From: Solirubrobacterales bacterium
GTDB lineage: Bacteria; Actinomycetota; Thermoleophilia; Solirubrobacterales; Solirubrobacteraceae
Assembly (NCBI GenBank): GCA_027451345.1
Contig: DAIDJO010000095.1
Location: forward strand, 62,001-126,000
Direction of reading: 5' to 3'
Length of the DNA: 64,000 bases
In this document: positions 33,747-41,848 of the stretch, in pieces
Numbering within the stretch: the stretch's first letter is position 1
How the letters are laid out: each line of letters begins with the position of its first letter
Made by a program: the position numbers and the translations under genes
Notes under the pieces: model-generated
What the model saw: only the letters and a program-made list of their open reading frames with translations
Database searches by the model: none
What the model was told of the DNA's origin: nothing

Positions 33747-33886
33747 GCCTGCTCTCTCCTCTCTGCACGCCGGTCTGGCGTGGGTTCGTGACGATGGGTT
33801 CCGTTGGCCCGTGGGGCCTGGGGGTGGGTTGGGTTGGCCCGTGGGGCCAGGACGGGTGACGGGTTGGGTGTCGAGCGCCGGGGCAT
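33743..33886 (-). CDS. Possible 47-aa Pro/Arg-rich protein between importer and Gfo/Idh genes
   Basis: ATG 33884-33886 follows the DppB-like stop by 7 nt with GAGG at good spacing; the frame ends in a TGA overlapping the Gfo/Idh ATG (ATGA). The product starts MPRRSTPNPSPVLAPRAN, contains APRAN twice (from a 16-bp direct repeat 30 bp apart) and has no recognisable domain. Like the 44-aa ORF at 4324 it could be a real small protein or a coupling device. Low sequence complexity makes a chance ORF quite possible. Confidence 0.3.
   Translation of the reverse strand: MPRRSTPNPSPVLAPRANPTHPQAPRANGTHRHEPTPDRRAERREQA
33803..33848. repeat. Paired 16-bp direct repeats, each able to form a hairpin
   Basis: GTTGGCCCGTGGGGCC occurs at 33803-33818 and 33833-33848, spaced 30 bp start to start. 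Each copy contains the self-complementary GGCCC-GTG-GGGCC. They lie in the 147-bp gap between the peptide importer genes and the Gfo/Idh-TldDE block, the widest gap in this part of the array, where they could stabilise or attenuate the transcript. Confidence 0.7.
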
Positions 33887-33893
33887 CGCGTCC

Positions 33894-34829
33894 TCAGCGC
33901 CGGGACAGGCGCACCCTGGGGTCGATCAACGTGTAGGTCACGTCGACCACGAAGTTCATGACGACCACGAACACCGCCGCGACGAGCACGGTGCCGGTGA
34001 TCATCGGGATGTCGAGCGTCCCGATCGCGCTGTAGGCGAGCAGCCCGACCCCCGGCAGGCCAAAGACCGACTCGATGATCAGCACCCCGCCGAGGAAGTA
34101 CCCGAGGTCCATGCCGAGCATCGTCACGACGGGGGTCAGGACGTGGCGCAGCGTGTGGCGGAAGATGATCCGGCGCTCCGGCATCCCCTTCAGCCGCGCG
34201 AACTCGATGAACGGCGAGCGCAGGACGCTGATCATCGTCGTGCGGACCATCCGCGCGTAGAAGGCGGCTCCGCCGATGCCGAGCGTGAAGCTCGGCAGCA
34301 CGAGGTACCAGACGAGCGGGTGCCCGGTCCCGTTCAGCGGGAAGAGCGACACCTTGTAGGCGAGGTAGTAGAGGAGCATCAGCCCGAGCCAGAAGGGCGG
34401 CATCGAGAGGCCGACGAGGGCCACGATGTTGAGCGCACGGTCGAGGAAGCCGCCGGCCCGGTACGCCGCGATGATCCCGATCGGCAGGCCGATGAGGATC
34501 TCCACGAGCACGCCGCCGATGGCCAGCTGGATCGTGAACGGCAGGGCGCCCATGATCTCGCTGGAGACGGTGCGGTCCTCGAGCGCGTAGGAGACCCCGA
34601 GGTTGCCGTGCAGCAGCCGCCACATGTACTGCAGGTACTGCGAGAGCACGGGTCGGTCGAGTCCGAGCTGGTGCGCGATCAGCTGCACCGCCTGCGGCGT
34701 CGCCTGCGGGCCGGCGACCAGGCGCGCCGGGTTGCCGGGCACAATGTTGGAGAAGATGAAGGCGAGGGTGACCACCCCGAGCACGACGAGCACCATCTGG
34801 AGCAGGCGCCGCAGGAACCACGCGATCAT
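33894..34829 (-). CDS. DppB-type peptide ABC permease
   Basis: A 311-aa permease starting MIAWFLRRLLQMVLVVLGVV, with the DppB loop NIVPGNPARLVAGPQA and the EAA loop FARLKGMPERRIIFRHTLRH. Length and topology (six helices) are standard. It pairs with the DppC-like permease, whose stop overlaps this ATG (ATGA). Compared with the first importer it lacks the long hydrophilic N-terminal tail. Confidence 0.93.
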   Translation of the reverse strand: MIAWFLRRLLQMVLVVLGVVTLAFIFSNIVPGNPARLVAGPQATPQAVQLIAHQLGLDRPVLSQYLQYMWRLLHGNLGVSYALEDRTVSSEIMGALPFTIQLAIGGVLVEILIGLPIGIIAAYRAGGFLDRALNIVALVGLSMPPFWLGLMLLYYLAYKVSLFPLNGTGHPLVWYLVLPSFTLGIGGAAFYARMVRTTMISVLRSPFIEFARLKGMPERRIIFRHTLRHVLTPVVTMLGMDLGYFLGGVLIIESVFGLPGVGLLAYSAIGTLDIPMITGTVLVAAVFVVVMNFVVDVTYTLIDPRVRLSRR

Positions 34830-35758
34830 CGCCGGGTCACCTCGTCGCTGGGGTCGAGCAGATCGGTCAGCCAGTCGCCGGCCAGGTTGAAGGAGAGGAC
34901 CGTCAGGATCAGGCAGATGCCGGGCGCGATCAGCAGCCACGGCGCGGTCTGGTAGTACTGCTGCCCGGAGTTGATCATCTGCCCCCACGAGGCCTGGGGC
35001 AGCGGCACGCCGATCCCCAGGTAGGAGAGCGACGCCTCGATCATGATCGAGGAGGCGATCCCGAGCGTCGTGTAGACGACGATCGCGGGCGCGAGGTGCG
35101 GCAGGATGTGGCGGCGCAGGATCGTCAGGTCCGGCACCCCGAGGGTCTTCGCCGCGGTGACGAACTCCCGTTCCTTCAGGGACAGGACGAGGCTGCGCAC
35201 GATCCGCGCGAGGTAGGTCCAGTACCCGAAGGCGATCACCATCACGACGTTGCGGGTGCTCGGGCCGGTGACGGCGATCAGCGCGATGCAGAAGAGCAGG
35301 AGCGGGAAGGACATCACCACGTCGGTGATGCGCATCAGGATCGATTCGATGATCCCGCCGGCGTAGCCGGCGATCGTCCCGACGAGCACCCCGATGAGCG
35401 AGGCGAGCCCGGTGGCGATGACGCCCACGAGCAGGGACACCCGGGCTCCGAAGATGAGCCGCGAGAGCACGTCCCGTCCGCTCTCGTCGGTGCCGAGCAG
35501 GAACTTGCCGCCCGGTGGCATCGGCGCGCCCTGGTTCGAGAGCCCGGAGGGGAACGTGTGCAGCGGGTCGTGCGGCGCGAGCAGCGGGGCGAAGATGGCG
35601 ACGATCGCGAGCACCAGAATCACGAACACCGACAGGGCGGCCACCTTGTTGCGGCGCAGGCTGCGCAGCGCCACCCGGACGAAGTGCGGGTCGGTCACGG
35701 CCGTGGGCTCGGCGGCGGCGGTCTCGAGCAGCGGGCTCGACATCGGCGCGGTGCTCAT
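34826..35758 (-). CDS. DppC-type peptide ABC permease
   Basis: A 310-aa permease. A cytoplasmic tail is followed by the first helix (VAALSVFVILVLAIVAIFAPLL), the signature KFLLGTDESGRDVLSRLIFG and the EAA loop TAAKTLGVPDLTILRRHILPH. ATG 35756-35758 overlaps the upstream ATPase stop; an ATG five codons later is also possible. Part of the second peptide importer. Confidence 0.92.
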   Translation of the reverse strand: MSTAPMSSPLLETAAAEPTAVTDPHFVRVALRSLRRNKVAALSVFVILVLAIVAIFAPLLAPHDPLHTFPSGLSNQGAPMPPGGKFLLGTDESGRDVLSRLIFGARVSLLVGVIATGLASLIGVLVGTIAGYAGGIIESILMRITDVVMSFPLLLFCIALIAVTGPSTRNVVMVIAFGYWTYLARIVRSLVLSLKEREFVTAAKTLGVPDLTILRRHILPHLAPAIVVYTTLGIASSIMIEASLSYLGIGVPLPQASWGQMINSGQQYYQTAPWLLIAPGICLILTVLSFNLAGDWLTDLLDPSDEVTRR

Positions 35759-36804
35759 GCCGTCCCCCCGGGCGCGTCGGCGGCGTGGTGGCAGGCGGCG
35801 AGCGATCCGCTCGCCTTCCGGCGCAGGGCCGGGGCGGTCGTGCGGCAGACGTCGGTGGCGCGGGGGCAGCGGGGGTGGAACGCGCACCCGCTCGGTGGCG
35901 AGGCGGGGTCCGGCGGCTCCCCGGCGAGCATCGGGCGGCTGCCGACCCGCGCGGTGCGCACCTCGGGCACCGCGGCGATCAGCGCCTGCGTGTACGGGTG
36001 CTGCGGCTCGGCGAAGACGGTGGTCGCGGTCCCGTGCTCGACGATCCGGCCGAGGTACATGATCGCCACCCGGTCGGCGAGGAAGCGCAGCGTCGAGAGG
36101 TCGTGGGAGATGAACAGGTAGCTGATGCCGGAGTCCTGCTGGATGTCCTTGAGCAGGTTGAGGATCTGGGCCCGGATCGAGACGTCGAGTGCGGCGACCG
36201 CCTCGTCGCAGACGATCACCTCGGGTTGAACGGCGAGGGCGCGGGCGATCGAGACCCGCTGGCGCTGTCCGCCGGAGAGCTGCCCGGGGTAGCGGGTGAG
36301 GAGCGTCTCGGGCAGGCGGACCCGCTCGAGCAGCTCGGCCGCCTGGCGGCGGTGCTCGGCGCGCGCGACCCCGCGCACGGAGAGGCCCTCGCCGATCGTC
36401 CGCAGCACGTTCATCCGCGGGTCCAGCGAGTCATACGGGTCCTGGTAGACCATCTGCATCCGGCGCCGGTAGGCGCGCAGGGCCGAGCCGCGCAGCCCGA
36501 CGGCCTCCCGGCCACCGACCCGCATCGATCCCGCCGTGGGCCGGTGGATCTGCACGAGCGCGCGGGCGATCGTGCTCTTGCCCGAGCCCGACTCCCCGGC
36601 GATCCCGAGCGTCTCGCCCCGCCCGACGGTGAACGAGACACCGTCCACGGCACGGACGGTGTGGACGCTCCCCAGCCCGCGCCGCACGCGGAAGTGCACG
36701 GCCAGATCGGTCACCTCGACGGCGTGGACGCCGGCGGGTGCGCCCGCTGGCGCCCCGCCGGGCGGGGTCGTCGGCGCCTGCTGCGGCGTCGGCACCTGGC
36801 TCAT
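35755..36804 (-). CDS. DppF-type peptide ABC transporter ATPase
   Basis: A 349-aa ABC ATPase: GESGSGKST, Q-loop YQDPYDSLDPR, LSGGQRQRVSIA, CDEAVAALDV (Ala replaces the usual Pro after DE) and H-loop FISHDL. The C-terminal oligopeptide-transporter domain (GCAFHPRCPRATDVC) is present. A Pro/Ala/Gly-rich stretch of ~25 residues precedes the domain. The partner ATPase gene is directly upstream with an ATGA overlap. Confidence 0.92.
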   Translation of the reverse strand: MSQVPTPQQAPTTPPGGAPAGAPAGVHAVEVTDLAVHFRVRRGLGSVHTVRAVDGVSFTVGRGETLGIAGESGSGKSTIARALVQIHRPTAGSMRVGGREAVGLRGSALRAYRRRMQMVYQDPYDSLDPRMNVLRTIGEGLSVRGVARAEHRRQAAELLERVRLPETLLTRYPGQLSGGQRQRVSIARALAVQPEVIVCDEAVAALDVSIRAQILNLLKDIQQDSGISYLFISHDLSTLRFLADRVAIMYLGRIVEHGTATTVFAEPQHPYTQALIAAVPEVRTARVGSRPMLAGEPPDPASPPSGCAFHPRCPRATDVCRTTAPALRRKASGSLAACHHAADAPGGTA

Positions 36805-37856
36805 GGCAGCGCCTCCGCCGTGGACGCGAGCTCCGGGATCTCCCAGGTGGGGTCGCCCGCCGCGTGGCACGCGGCCTCGTGACCGTCGCGCGCCTGGGCT
36901 CGGAGCTCGGGCTCGACCTCGCGGCAGACGTCGCGGGCGATCGGGCAGCGGGGGGCGAACGCGCAGCCGGGGATGCGGGCGCCCCCGAGCGGCGGCGAAC
37001 CAGGGATCGACGGCAGCCGCTCGGGGAGCTCCCCCTGGATCGGCGGCACCGAGGCCAGCAGCGCGCGGGTGTAGGGGTGGGCGGGGGCGGAGACGAGCTG
37101 CTCGGTCGGCCCCGCCTCGACGATGCGCCCGGCGTACATGACGATCACGCGCTCGCAGAAGCCGGAGACGACGCCGAGGTCGTGGCTGATGAGCAGCACG
37201 GCGGTGCCGTGCTCGGCGGTCGTGCGCTCGAGCAGGCTGAGCACCTGGGCCTGGATCGTCACGTCCAGGGCGGTGGTCGGCTCGTCGGCGATGAGCAGGC
37301 GCGGGTCGCAGCTGATGGCGATGGCGAGCGCGACGCGCTGGCGCATGCCGCCCGAGAGGACGGCGGGAAACTGGTTGAGGGTGCGCGCGGGGTCGGGGAT
37401 GCCGACCGCCGTGAGGAGCTCGGTGGCGCGCGCCCGCGCGGCGGCGCGCCCCGCGCCTCGGTGGAAGCGGAGCATCTCCGTCATCTGCGGGCCGATCCGC
37501 ACGAGCGGGTTGAGGCTCGAGAGCGGGTCCTGCGTGATCATCGCGACCGAGCGCCCGCGCCACTTCGTCGGGTCCCGCGTCGCGCCGACGCCGAGCTCGA
37601 CGCCGTCGAGCAGCACGCGGCCGCTGACCTCGCCCGGCCGGGGGACCAGGCGCATGATCGCGCGCGCGGTCAGCGACTTGCCGGAGCCCGACTCGCCGAC
37701 GAGGCCGACGCGCTCGCCGCGGCCGATGGCCAGCGACACGTCCCGGACGACGCGGCCGTCACCGCCCGTCGTCGGGAACGTGACGCTCAGCCGGTCGACC
37801 GCGATGACGGGCCCGCCCTCCAGCGGGCCCGTCGACTGCAGCGGTGCGTCGGGCAC
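36801..37856 (-). CDS. DppD-type peptide ABC transporter ATPase
   Basis: A 351-aa ABC ATPase with GESGSGKSL, TQDPLSSLNPL, LSGGMRQRVALA, DEPTTALDV, LLISHDL and the cysteine-bearing C-terminal extension (GCAFAPRCPIARDVC). The GTG start at 37854-37856 directly abuts the binding-protein stop. It heterodimerises with the DppF-like protein to drive the second peptide importer. Confidence 0.92.
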   Translation of the reverse strand: MPDAPLQSTGPLEGGPVIAVDRLSVTFPTTGGDGRVVRDVSLAIGRGERVGLVGESGSGKSLTARAIMRLVPRPGEVSGRVLLDGVELGVGATRDPTKWRGRSVAMITQDPLSSLNPLVRIGPQMTEMLRFHRGAGRAAARARATELLTAVGIPDPARTLNQFPAVLSGGMRQRVALAIAISCDPRLLIADEPTTALDVTIQAQVLSLLERTTAEHGTAVLLISHDLGVVSGFCERVIVMYAGRIVEAGPTEQLVSAPAHPYTRALLASVPPIQGELPERLPSIPGSPPLGGARIPGCAFAPRCPIARDVCREVEPELRAQARDGHEAACHAAGDPTWEIPELASTAEALP

Positions 37857-39518
37857 CTACAGCCCGCCGCCACTCGAGCCGGTCTTGCCGGTCCCGAGCC
37901 AGTAGTGGTCGATCTCGTAGTCCCAGATCGGGTTGGCGAAGAAGCCGCCCACCCGAGCGCCGCGGACCTCCGTCACCGTGCCGTTGAACAGCGGCACGAT
38001 CGGGTTGTCGGCGAGCATCAGCTTCGATGCCTTGGTGTACTCCGCGACGGCGTGGGCCGGGTCGGCCTGGCCGGCGGCGACGGCCTGATCCACCGCGTGG
38101 TTGCAGTAGAACGGGTAGTTCTGGCCGCCCGGGATGTCCGAGGCGCAGGACAGCAGCGCGTTGAAGAAGTCGCTGGCATCCGGATAGTCGGCGACCCAGA
38201 AGGTGAGCGTCATCGGCGCCTTGCCGGGGGTGGCGGCGAGCGTGAAGAACGTGCTCTGCTGGATCGGGTCGACCTTCAGGTGGATGCCGACGGCGCCGAG
38301 CATCTGCTGGATCTGCGGGTCGAGGTTCGTCCACGGCTGGGTGTTCCAGCTGTACATCGTCGTGGAGAACCCGTGCGGGTAGCCGGCCTGCTTGAGCAGC
38401 GCCTTGGCCTTGTCGACGTTCAGCCCGTGCGTCAGCTGCGCGCTCGTGTAGCCGGTCACGCCGGGCGGGATGAAGCCCTTGGCGGGCGTGCCCTGTCCGT
38501 TGACCGCCTTCAGGAGCAACGAGCGGTTGATCGCATACGAGACCGCCTCACGCACCGTCGGGTTGTTGAACGGCTTCATCTTCGTGTTCATCGTGATGAA
38601 GTACGTCGAGAGCTCGTCGCGCTTGACGATCTGCGGCTGCAGCGCCTTGTTGTTGATCACCGACAGATACGACGAGTTGGGCAGCGGATCGCCCATCAGG
38701 TCGATCTGACCCTTCTGGAGCTCGAGCAGCTGCACCTGCGGCGTGGTGCCGAGGTGCTCGGTGACCTGATCCACGTACGGGAGCTGCTTGTCCCAGTAGT
38801 GGGGGTTCTTCTTCAGGCTGATCATCTGGCCGGGGGTGTAGGAGACGAACTCGAACGGGCCCGACCCGAGCGGGTGCTTGGCCTGCTGTGGGCCCGAGCC
38901 GACCGGAATGACGGAGGACTGCGGCATCGCCAGCACGTATTTGAACGCGGCGTCGGGCTGGGTGAGCCGGATCTGCAGCTTGTACGGTGAGAGCGCCTTC
39001 AGGCCGGAGAGCGACCCCGTCGGGTGCTTGGCGTACTGCTTGCAGCCCTGCACCGGGTCCCAGAAGCCGACGACCGGTGACTTCGTCGCCGGGTTGCAGA
39101 TGCGGGTGAACGAGTAGACGAAGTCAGCCGCCGTGACCGGCTTGCCGTTGGCGAACGTCATGCCCCGGCGGATCGCGACCGTGTAGACGCGACCGCCGTC
39201 GGAGAGCTTCGGCATCCCGGCCGCCGCCTGCGCGAACAGGTCGGTGGTGTTGGTCCGGTAGTCATAGAGCCGGTTGAAGAGCATCTCCATGTTGTCCCAG
39301 CAGGTCGCGTCGTAGCAGACCTGCGGGTCGAACGTGTTGGGGTCCGACTGGAAGGCCGTGATCAGATCACCGCCGTAATGTGGCTTGGCCGCCGCCGCGC
39401 CCGCACGTGCGAGGTGCCGTGACCCCGACGACGCGGCACTGGCTGACGTTCCGGCCACGAGCGCGCAGACCACCGCAAGCAACGCGGCGATCGTCACGAT
39501 CGTCCCTTTCCTCCTCAT
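37857..39518 (-). CDS. Family 5 peptide/solute-binding protein, second importer
   Basis: A 553-aa extracellular binding protein. The N-terminus is a clear Sec signal (MRRKGTIVTIAALLAVVCALVAG, cleavage around ASA-AS). Family features include FQSDPNTFDPQVCYDATCWD, YTVAIRRGMTFANGKPVTAADF, KNPHYWD and VREAVSYAINRSLLL; a Cys pair in the first of these could form a disulfide. The ATG has GGGAGGA 6 nt upstream. First gene of the long minus-strand array, directly behind a promoter and FCD-type site, so its substrate probably defines what the whole array degrades. Confidence 0.93.
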   Translation of the reverse strand: MRRKGTIVTIAALLAVVCALVAGTSASAASSGSRHLARAGAAAAKPHYGGDLITAFQSDPNTFDPQVCYDATCWDNMEMLFNRLYDYRTNTTDLFAQAAAGMPKLSDGGRVYTVAIRRGMTFANGKPVTAADFVYSFTRICNPATKSPVVGFWDPVQGCKQYAKHPTGSLSGLKALSPYKLQIRLTQPDAAFKYVLAMPQSSVIPVGSGPQQAKHPLGSGPFEFVSYTPGQMISLKKNPHYWDKQLPYVDQVTEHLGTTPQVQLLELQKGQIDLMGDPLPNSSYLSVINNKALQPQIVKRDELSTYFITMNTKMKPFNNPTVREAVSYAINRSLLLKAVNGQGTPAKGFIPPGVTGYTSAQLTHGLNVDKAKALLKQAGYPHGFSTTMYSWNTQPWTNLDPQIQQMLGAVGIHLKVDPIQQSTFFTLAATPGKAPMTLTFWVADYPDASDFFNALLSCASDIPGGQNYPFYCNHAVDQAVAAGQADPAHAVAEYTKASKLMLADNPIVPLFNGTVTEVRGARVGGFFANPIWDYEIDHYWLGTGKTGSSGGGL

Positions 39519-39541
39519 GCATTCCTCCCGCAAGGTTGGCG

Positions 39542-39553
39542 ATTGTGTACAAA
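39542..39553. promoter_or_regulatory. FCD/GntR-type operator at the array promoter
   Basis: ATTGTGTACAAA (minus-strand TTTGTACACAAT): half-sites TTGT/ACAA with a 2-bp centre. It begins 5 bp after the minus-strand -10 element, so a bound protein would block transcription start. It closely matches the perfect palindrome at 41811-41822. Confidence 0.6.
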
Positions 39554-39557
39554 CGAC

Positions 39558-39586
39558 AACTTATGGGCCGCGGGGTCCGTCGTCAA
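39558..39586 (-). promoter_or_regulatory. Promoter of the 24-kb minus-strand array
   Basis: Minus strand: TTGACG (39581-39586), 17-bp spacer, TAAGTT (39558-39563). The -35 is 5/6 to consensus, the -10 only 3/6. Start of transcription would be near 39551, inside the operator, ~33 nt before the binding-protein ATG. Confidence 0.5.
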
Positions 39587-39659
39587 GTGGCAGATGCGAC
39601 GAAATTCCGGGGGCGCTGCGATGGGCCGCCGCAGCGGGCGGGCAGCGGCAGGCCGGCCA

Positions 39660-40697
39660 CTAATAGCCGGCCGCCGCGTCATACACGTTTCGGCGCGGGC
39701 GTCCGTCGAGATAGCGCCCGAGGTTGTCGATGAACAGCTCGGTGAGGACCGCGTTCTCGTCGGCGAGCGTCGAGGCCGAATGCGGGGAGACGATCACGTT
39801 GTCCAGGTCCCAGAGCGGGTCTCCGGCGGGCAGCGGCTCGTCCCGGAAGACGTCGAGGCAGGCGCCGGCCAGGCGCCCCGAGGTGAGCGCGGCGGTGAGC
39901 GCCGCCTGGTCGATCACCGGCCCCCTCCCCACGTTGACGACGATCGCGTGCGCCGGCAGCGCGGCGATCTCCGCCGCCCCGATCATGCCGGCCGTCTCCT
40001 CGGTCAGTGGGCAGCTGATGACCAGGATGTCCGTCCGCTCGAGCGCGTCGAGGAGCTCGGCGCGGACGATCTGGCGGGTGAGCCCGGGCGGCGGCTCGCC
40101 GGCGCCGCGGCGGCTGAGCCCCCACACCTCGACCCCGGCGCCGCTGAACAGCGCCGCCACCTGACGGCCGATGCCGCCCAGGCCGATGACGAGCGCACGG
40201 CGGCCGGCCAGCCGCTCGGTGGCGTAGCGCTCCCAGTGGTGGCGGGCCTTCCACGCGTTCAGGCGATGGACCCCCTTGACGAAGTACAGCGCGCCCATCA
40301 GGGCGAACTCGGCGAGGGGGACGGCGTGGGTTCCGGCGGCGGTCGTCACCTCGATCGCGCTGCGGTCCAGGCCGGTGCGCGACATGAAGGCGCCGATGCC
40401 CGCGCTCGTCGCCTGGATCCAGCGCAGGTTCGGGCAGCGGGCGGGGAGGCCGGCGGTGTCGTGCCAGTCGAAATCGAACATCACCTCGGCGCGGGCGGTG
40501 AGGCGCTCCCACTCCGCGAGGCCGTCGGCGTCGAGCTCGGGGGTCTGGCCACCGTGGTCGGACGGGTAACGGGGCACCGGCACGAACCTCGGCTCGTAGG
40601 TGACGTGGGCGCGCGGCTCGGCCTCGGCGATCCGTGCCACGAGCTCGGGCTCCAGGTAGGAGGTGATGACGACCTCGCACGGCTGGTCGCGGCTCAC
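39660..40697 (-). CDS. D-2-hydroxyacid dehydrogenase family protein
   Basis: A 345-aa NAD-dependent enzyme. The Rossmann motif GLGGIGRQVAALF is near residue 170, and the catalytic triad is Arg (NVGRGPVID), Glu (VFRDEPLP) and His (VSPHSAS). Such proteins reduce glyoxylate, hydroxypyruvate or other 2-oxoacids or oxidise the D-hydroxyacid. The GTG start overlaps the Gfo/Idh stop (GTGA), so the two are co-translated. It ends 141 nt before the big array's first gene; read-through into the array is possible, as no terminator is evident. Confidence 0.9.
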   Translation of the reverse strand: MSRDQPCEVVITSYLEPELVARIAEAEPRAHVTYEPRFVPVPRYPSDHGGQTPELDADGLAEWERLTARAEVMFDFDWHDTAGLPARCPNLRWIQATSAGIGAFMSRTGLDRSAIEVTTAAGTHAVPLAEFALMGALYFVKGVHRLNAWKARHHWERYATERLAGRRALVIGLGGIGRQVAALFSGAGVEVWGLSRRGAGEPPPGLTRQIVRAELLDALERTDILVISCPLTEETAGMIGAAEIAALPAHAIVVNVGRGPVIDQAALTAALTSGRLAGACLDVFRDEPLPAGDPLWDLDNVIVSPHSASTLADENAVLTELFIDNLGRYLDGRPRRNVYDAAAGY

Positions 40698-41665
40698 GGA
40701 CGCACCTCCCGCTGCAGGGTGGCGAGGGTGCGCGCCGTCATCCCGGCCGACTCGGCGGCCAGGTGGAGCGGCTCCGCCTCGTCTCGGAGCACCGCGTGGA
40801 TGTGACGGATCGCCGCGGTGAACGAGTGCTCGTCAATGGTCGGGCGCTCGATCTCCGGCGCGGAATCTGGGCGGTGGACCTCGAGCGTGTCGGTCGGCTC
40901 GGGGTGGTAGGGGTTGGAGAGGCGGATCTCCCCCGCGCTGCCGATGATCCGCGTGAACGTGTCATAGGGGCGGTTGAAGCCGCAGCTGAGGATGAGCCGT
41001 CCGCTCCCGTGCGAGATGATCGCCGCCGCCTCGGACTCGACCTCCCCGTCGAGCCGGGCGTCGACCCACACCGGCCCGTCGGCCGGCCCGAGGACCTCGT
41101 GCGCGAGCCGGATCGGATAGCAGCCGACGTCGGCCAGGGCGCCCCCGCCGAGGGTCGCGGAGAGGCGGATGTTCTCGCGGTTGCGCACGGTGAAGTGAAA
41201 GCTGCTGAGGATCTCCGTGGGCGTGCCGATCGCCCCCTCGCGCAGGAGCTCGTGGAGGCGGACGTGCTGGGGCTGGAAGGGGAAGACGAACGCCTCCCAC
41301 AGCCGCGAGCCACCGTGCTCGCGCGCGCACGCGAGCACCCGGTCGGTCTCGGTGACCTCGTGGGTGAGCGGCTTCTCGCACAGCACGGTCAGGCCGGCCT
41401 GCAGCGCGGCGACGGTCCACTCGGCGTGGTGGGAGTTGGGCAGCGCGACGTACACCGCGTCGACGCGAGCGGGGTCGAGCACCGCCTCGTAGCCGACGAC
41501 GGCGCGCTCCACCCCCTCGCTGGCGGCGTACGCCTCGCCGCGGGCGGCGTCACTGCAGCCGAGGAGCACCGCGCGGCCTCCGCCGGCCTCCCGCAGCCCC
41601 GGGAGGAACTGCCCGCGCGCGATCGACGCCGCGCCCAGGATCCCCCATCGAATCTCCTTCGTCAT
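40694..41665 (-). CDS. Gfo/Idh/MocA-family oxidoreductase
   Basis: A 323-aa Gfo/Idh/MocA protein with WGILGAASIARGQFLPGL (nucleotide binding), VLCEKPLTHEV (EKP) and the C-terminal sheet domain including ADVGCYPIRLAHEVLG. Close to the D-xylose/glucose dehydrogenase-like subgroup. It starts at ATG 41663-41665 behind GGAGAGG. Divergent from ridA with the 41811 palindrome between them. The substrate is probably a sugar or sugar acid. Confidence 0.9.
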   Translation of the reverse strand: MTKEIRWGILGAASIARGQFLPGLREAGGGRAVLLGCSDAARGEAYAASEGVERAVVGYEAVLDPARVDAVYVALPNSHHAEWTVAALQAGLTVLCEKPLTHEVTETDRVLACAREHGGSRLWEAFVFPFQPQHVRLHELLREGAIGTPTEILSSFHFTVRNRENIRLSATLGGGALADVGCYPIRLAHEVLGPADGPVWVDARLDGEVESEAAAIISHGSGRLILSCGFNRPYDTFTRIIGSAGEIRLSNPYHPEPTDTLEVHRPDSAPEIERPTIDEHSFTAAIRHIHAVLRDEAEPLHLAAESAGMTARTLATLQREVRP

Positions 41666-41750
41666 GCAACACCCTCTCCGTTGTTGATGTGGCCGTATCC
41701 ATGGCGGGCCGTCCCCAGCGTCCGTGCGCAGAGCGTCGTGCCCGTGCCGG

Positions 41751-41790
41751 TCCGATCTCGCCCGATCTCGCCTGATCTCGCCTGATCTCG
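41751..41790. repeat. Four tandem 10-bp repeats
   Basis: Four copies of a 10-mer of the form YCYGATCTCG at 41751, 41761, 41771 and 41781, just upstream of the ridA -10 and palindrome. A 10-bp period puts each copy on the same face of the helix, as in an array of regulator contacts. Confidence 0.75.
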
Positions 41791-41806
41791 CCCGCATCCG
41801 TCGGCG

Positions 41807-41822
41807 CATAATTGTCGACAAT
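41807..41822. promoter_or_regulatory. ridA -10 element and perfect palindromic operator
   Basis: CATAAT (41807-41812; 5/6 to the -10 consensus) overlaps the 12-bp perfect palindrome ATTGTCGACAAT (41811-41822). No clear -35 is present; the 10-bp tandem repeats occupy its place. On the minus strand TTGATG with an A+T-rich hexamer in the palindrome could drive the divergent Gfo/Idh gene, so one site may control both. Confidence 0.55.
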
Positions 41823-41848
41823 CGACGCCAGCACATCAAGGAGCATCG

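Noticed and set aside
36738-38990. 750-codon plus-strand open frame over the second peptide importer
   Set aside because: Shadow of the DppD-like ATPase and binding-protein genes; composition typical of an antisense frame and no recognisable motif.
15340-39518. Genomic island or integrated element
   Set aside because: No integrase, transposase, tRNA target or flanking direct repeats, and codon/base composition looks uniform with the flanks.
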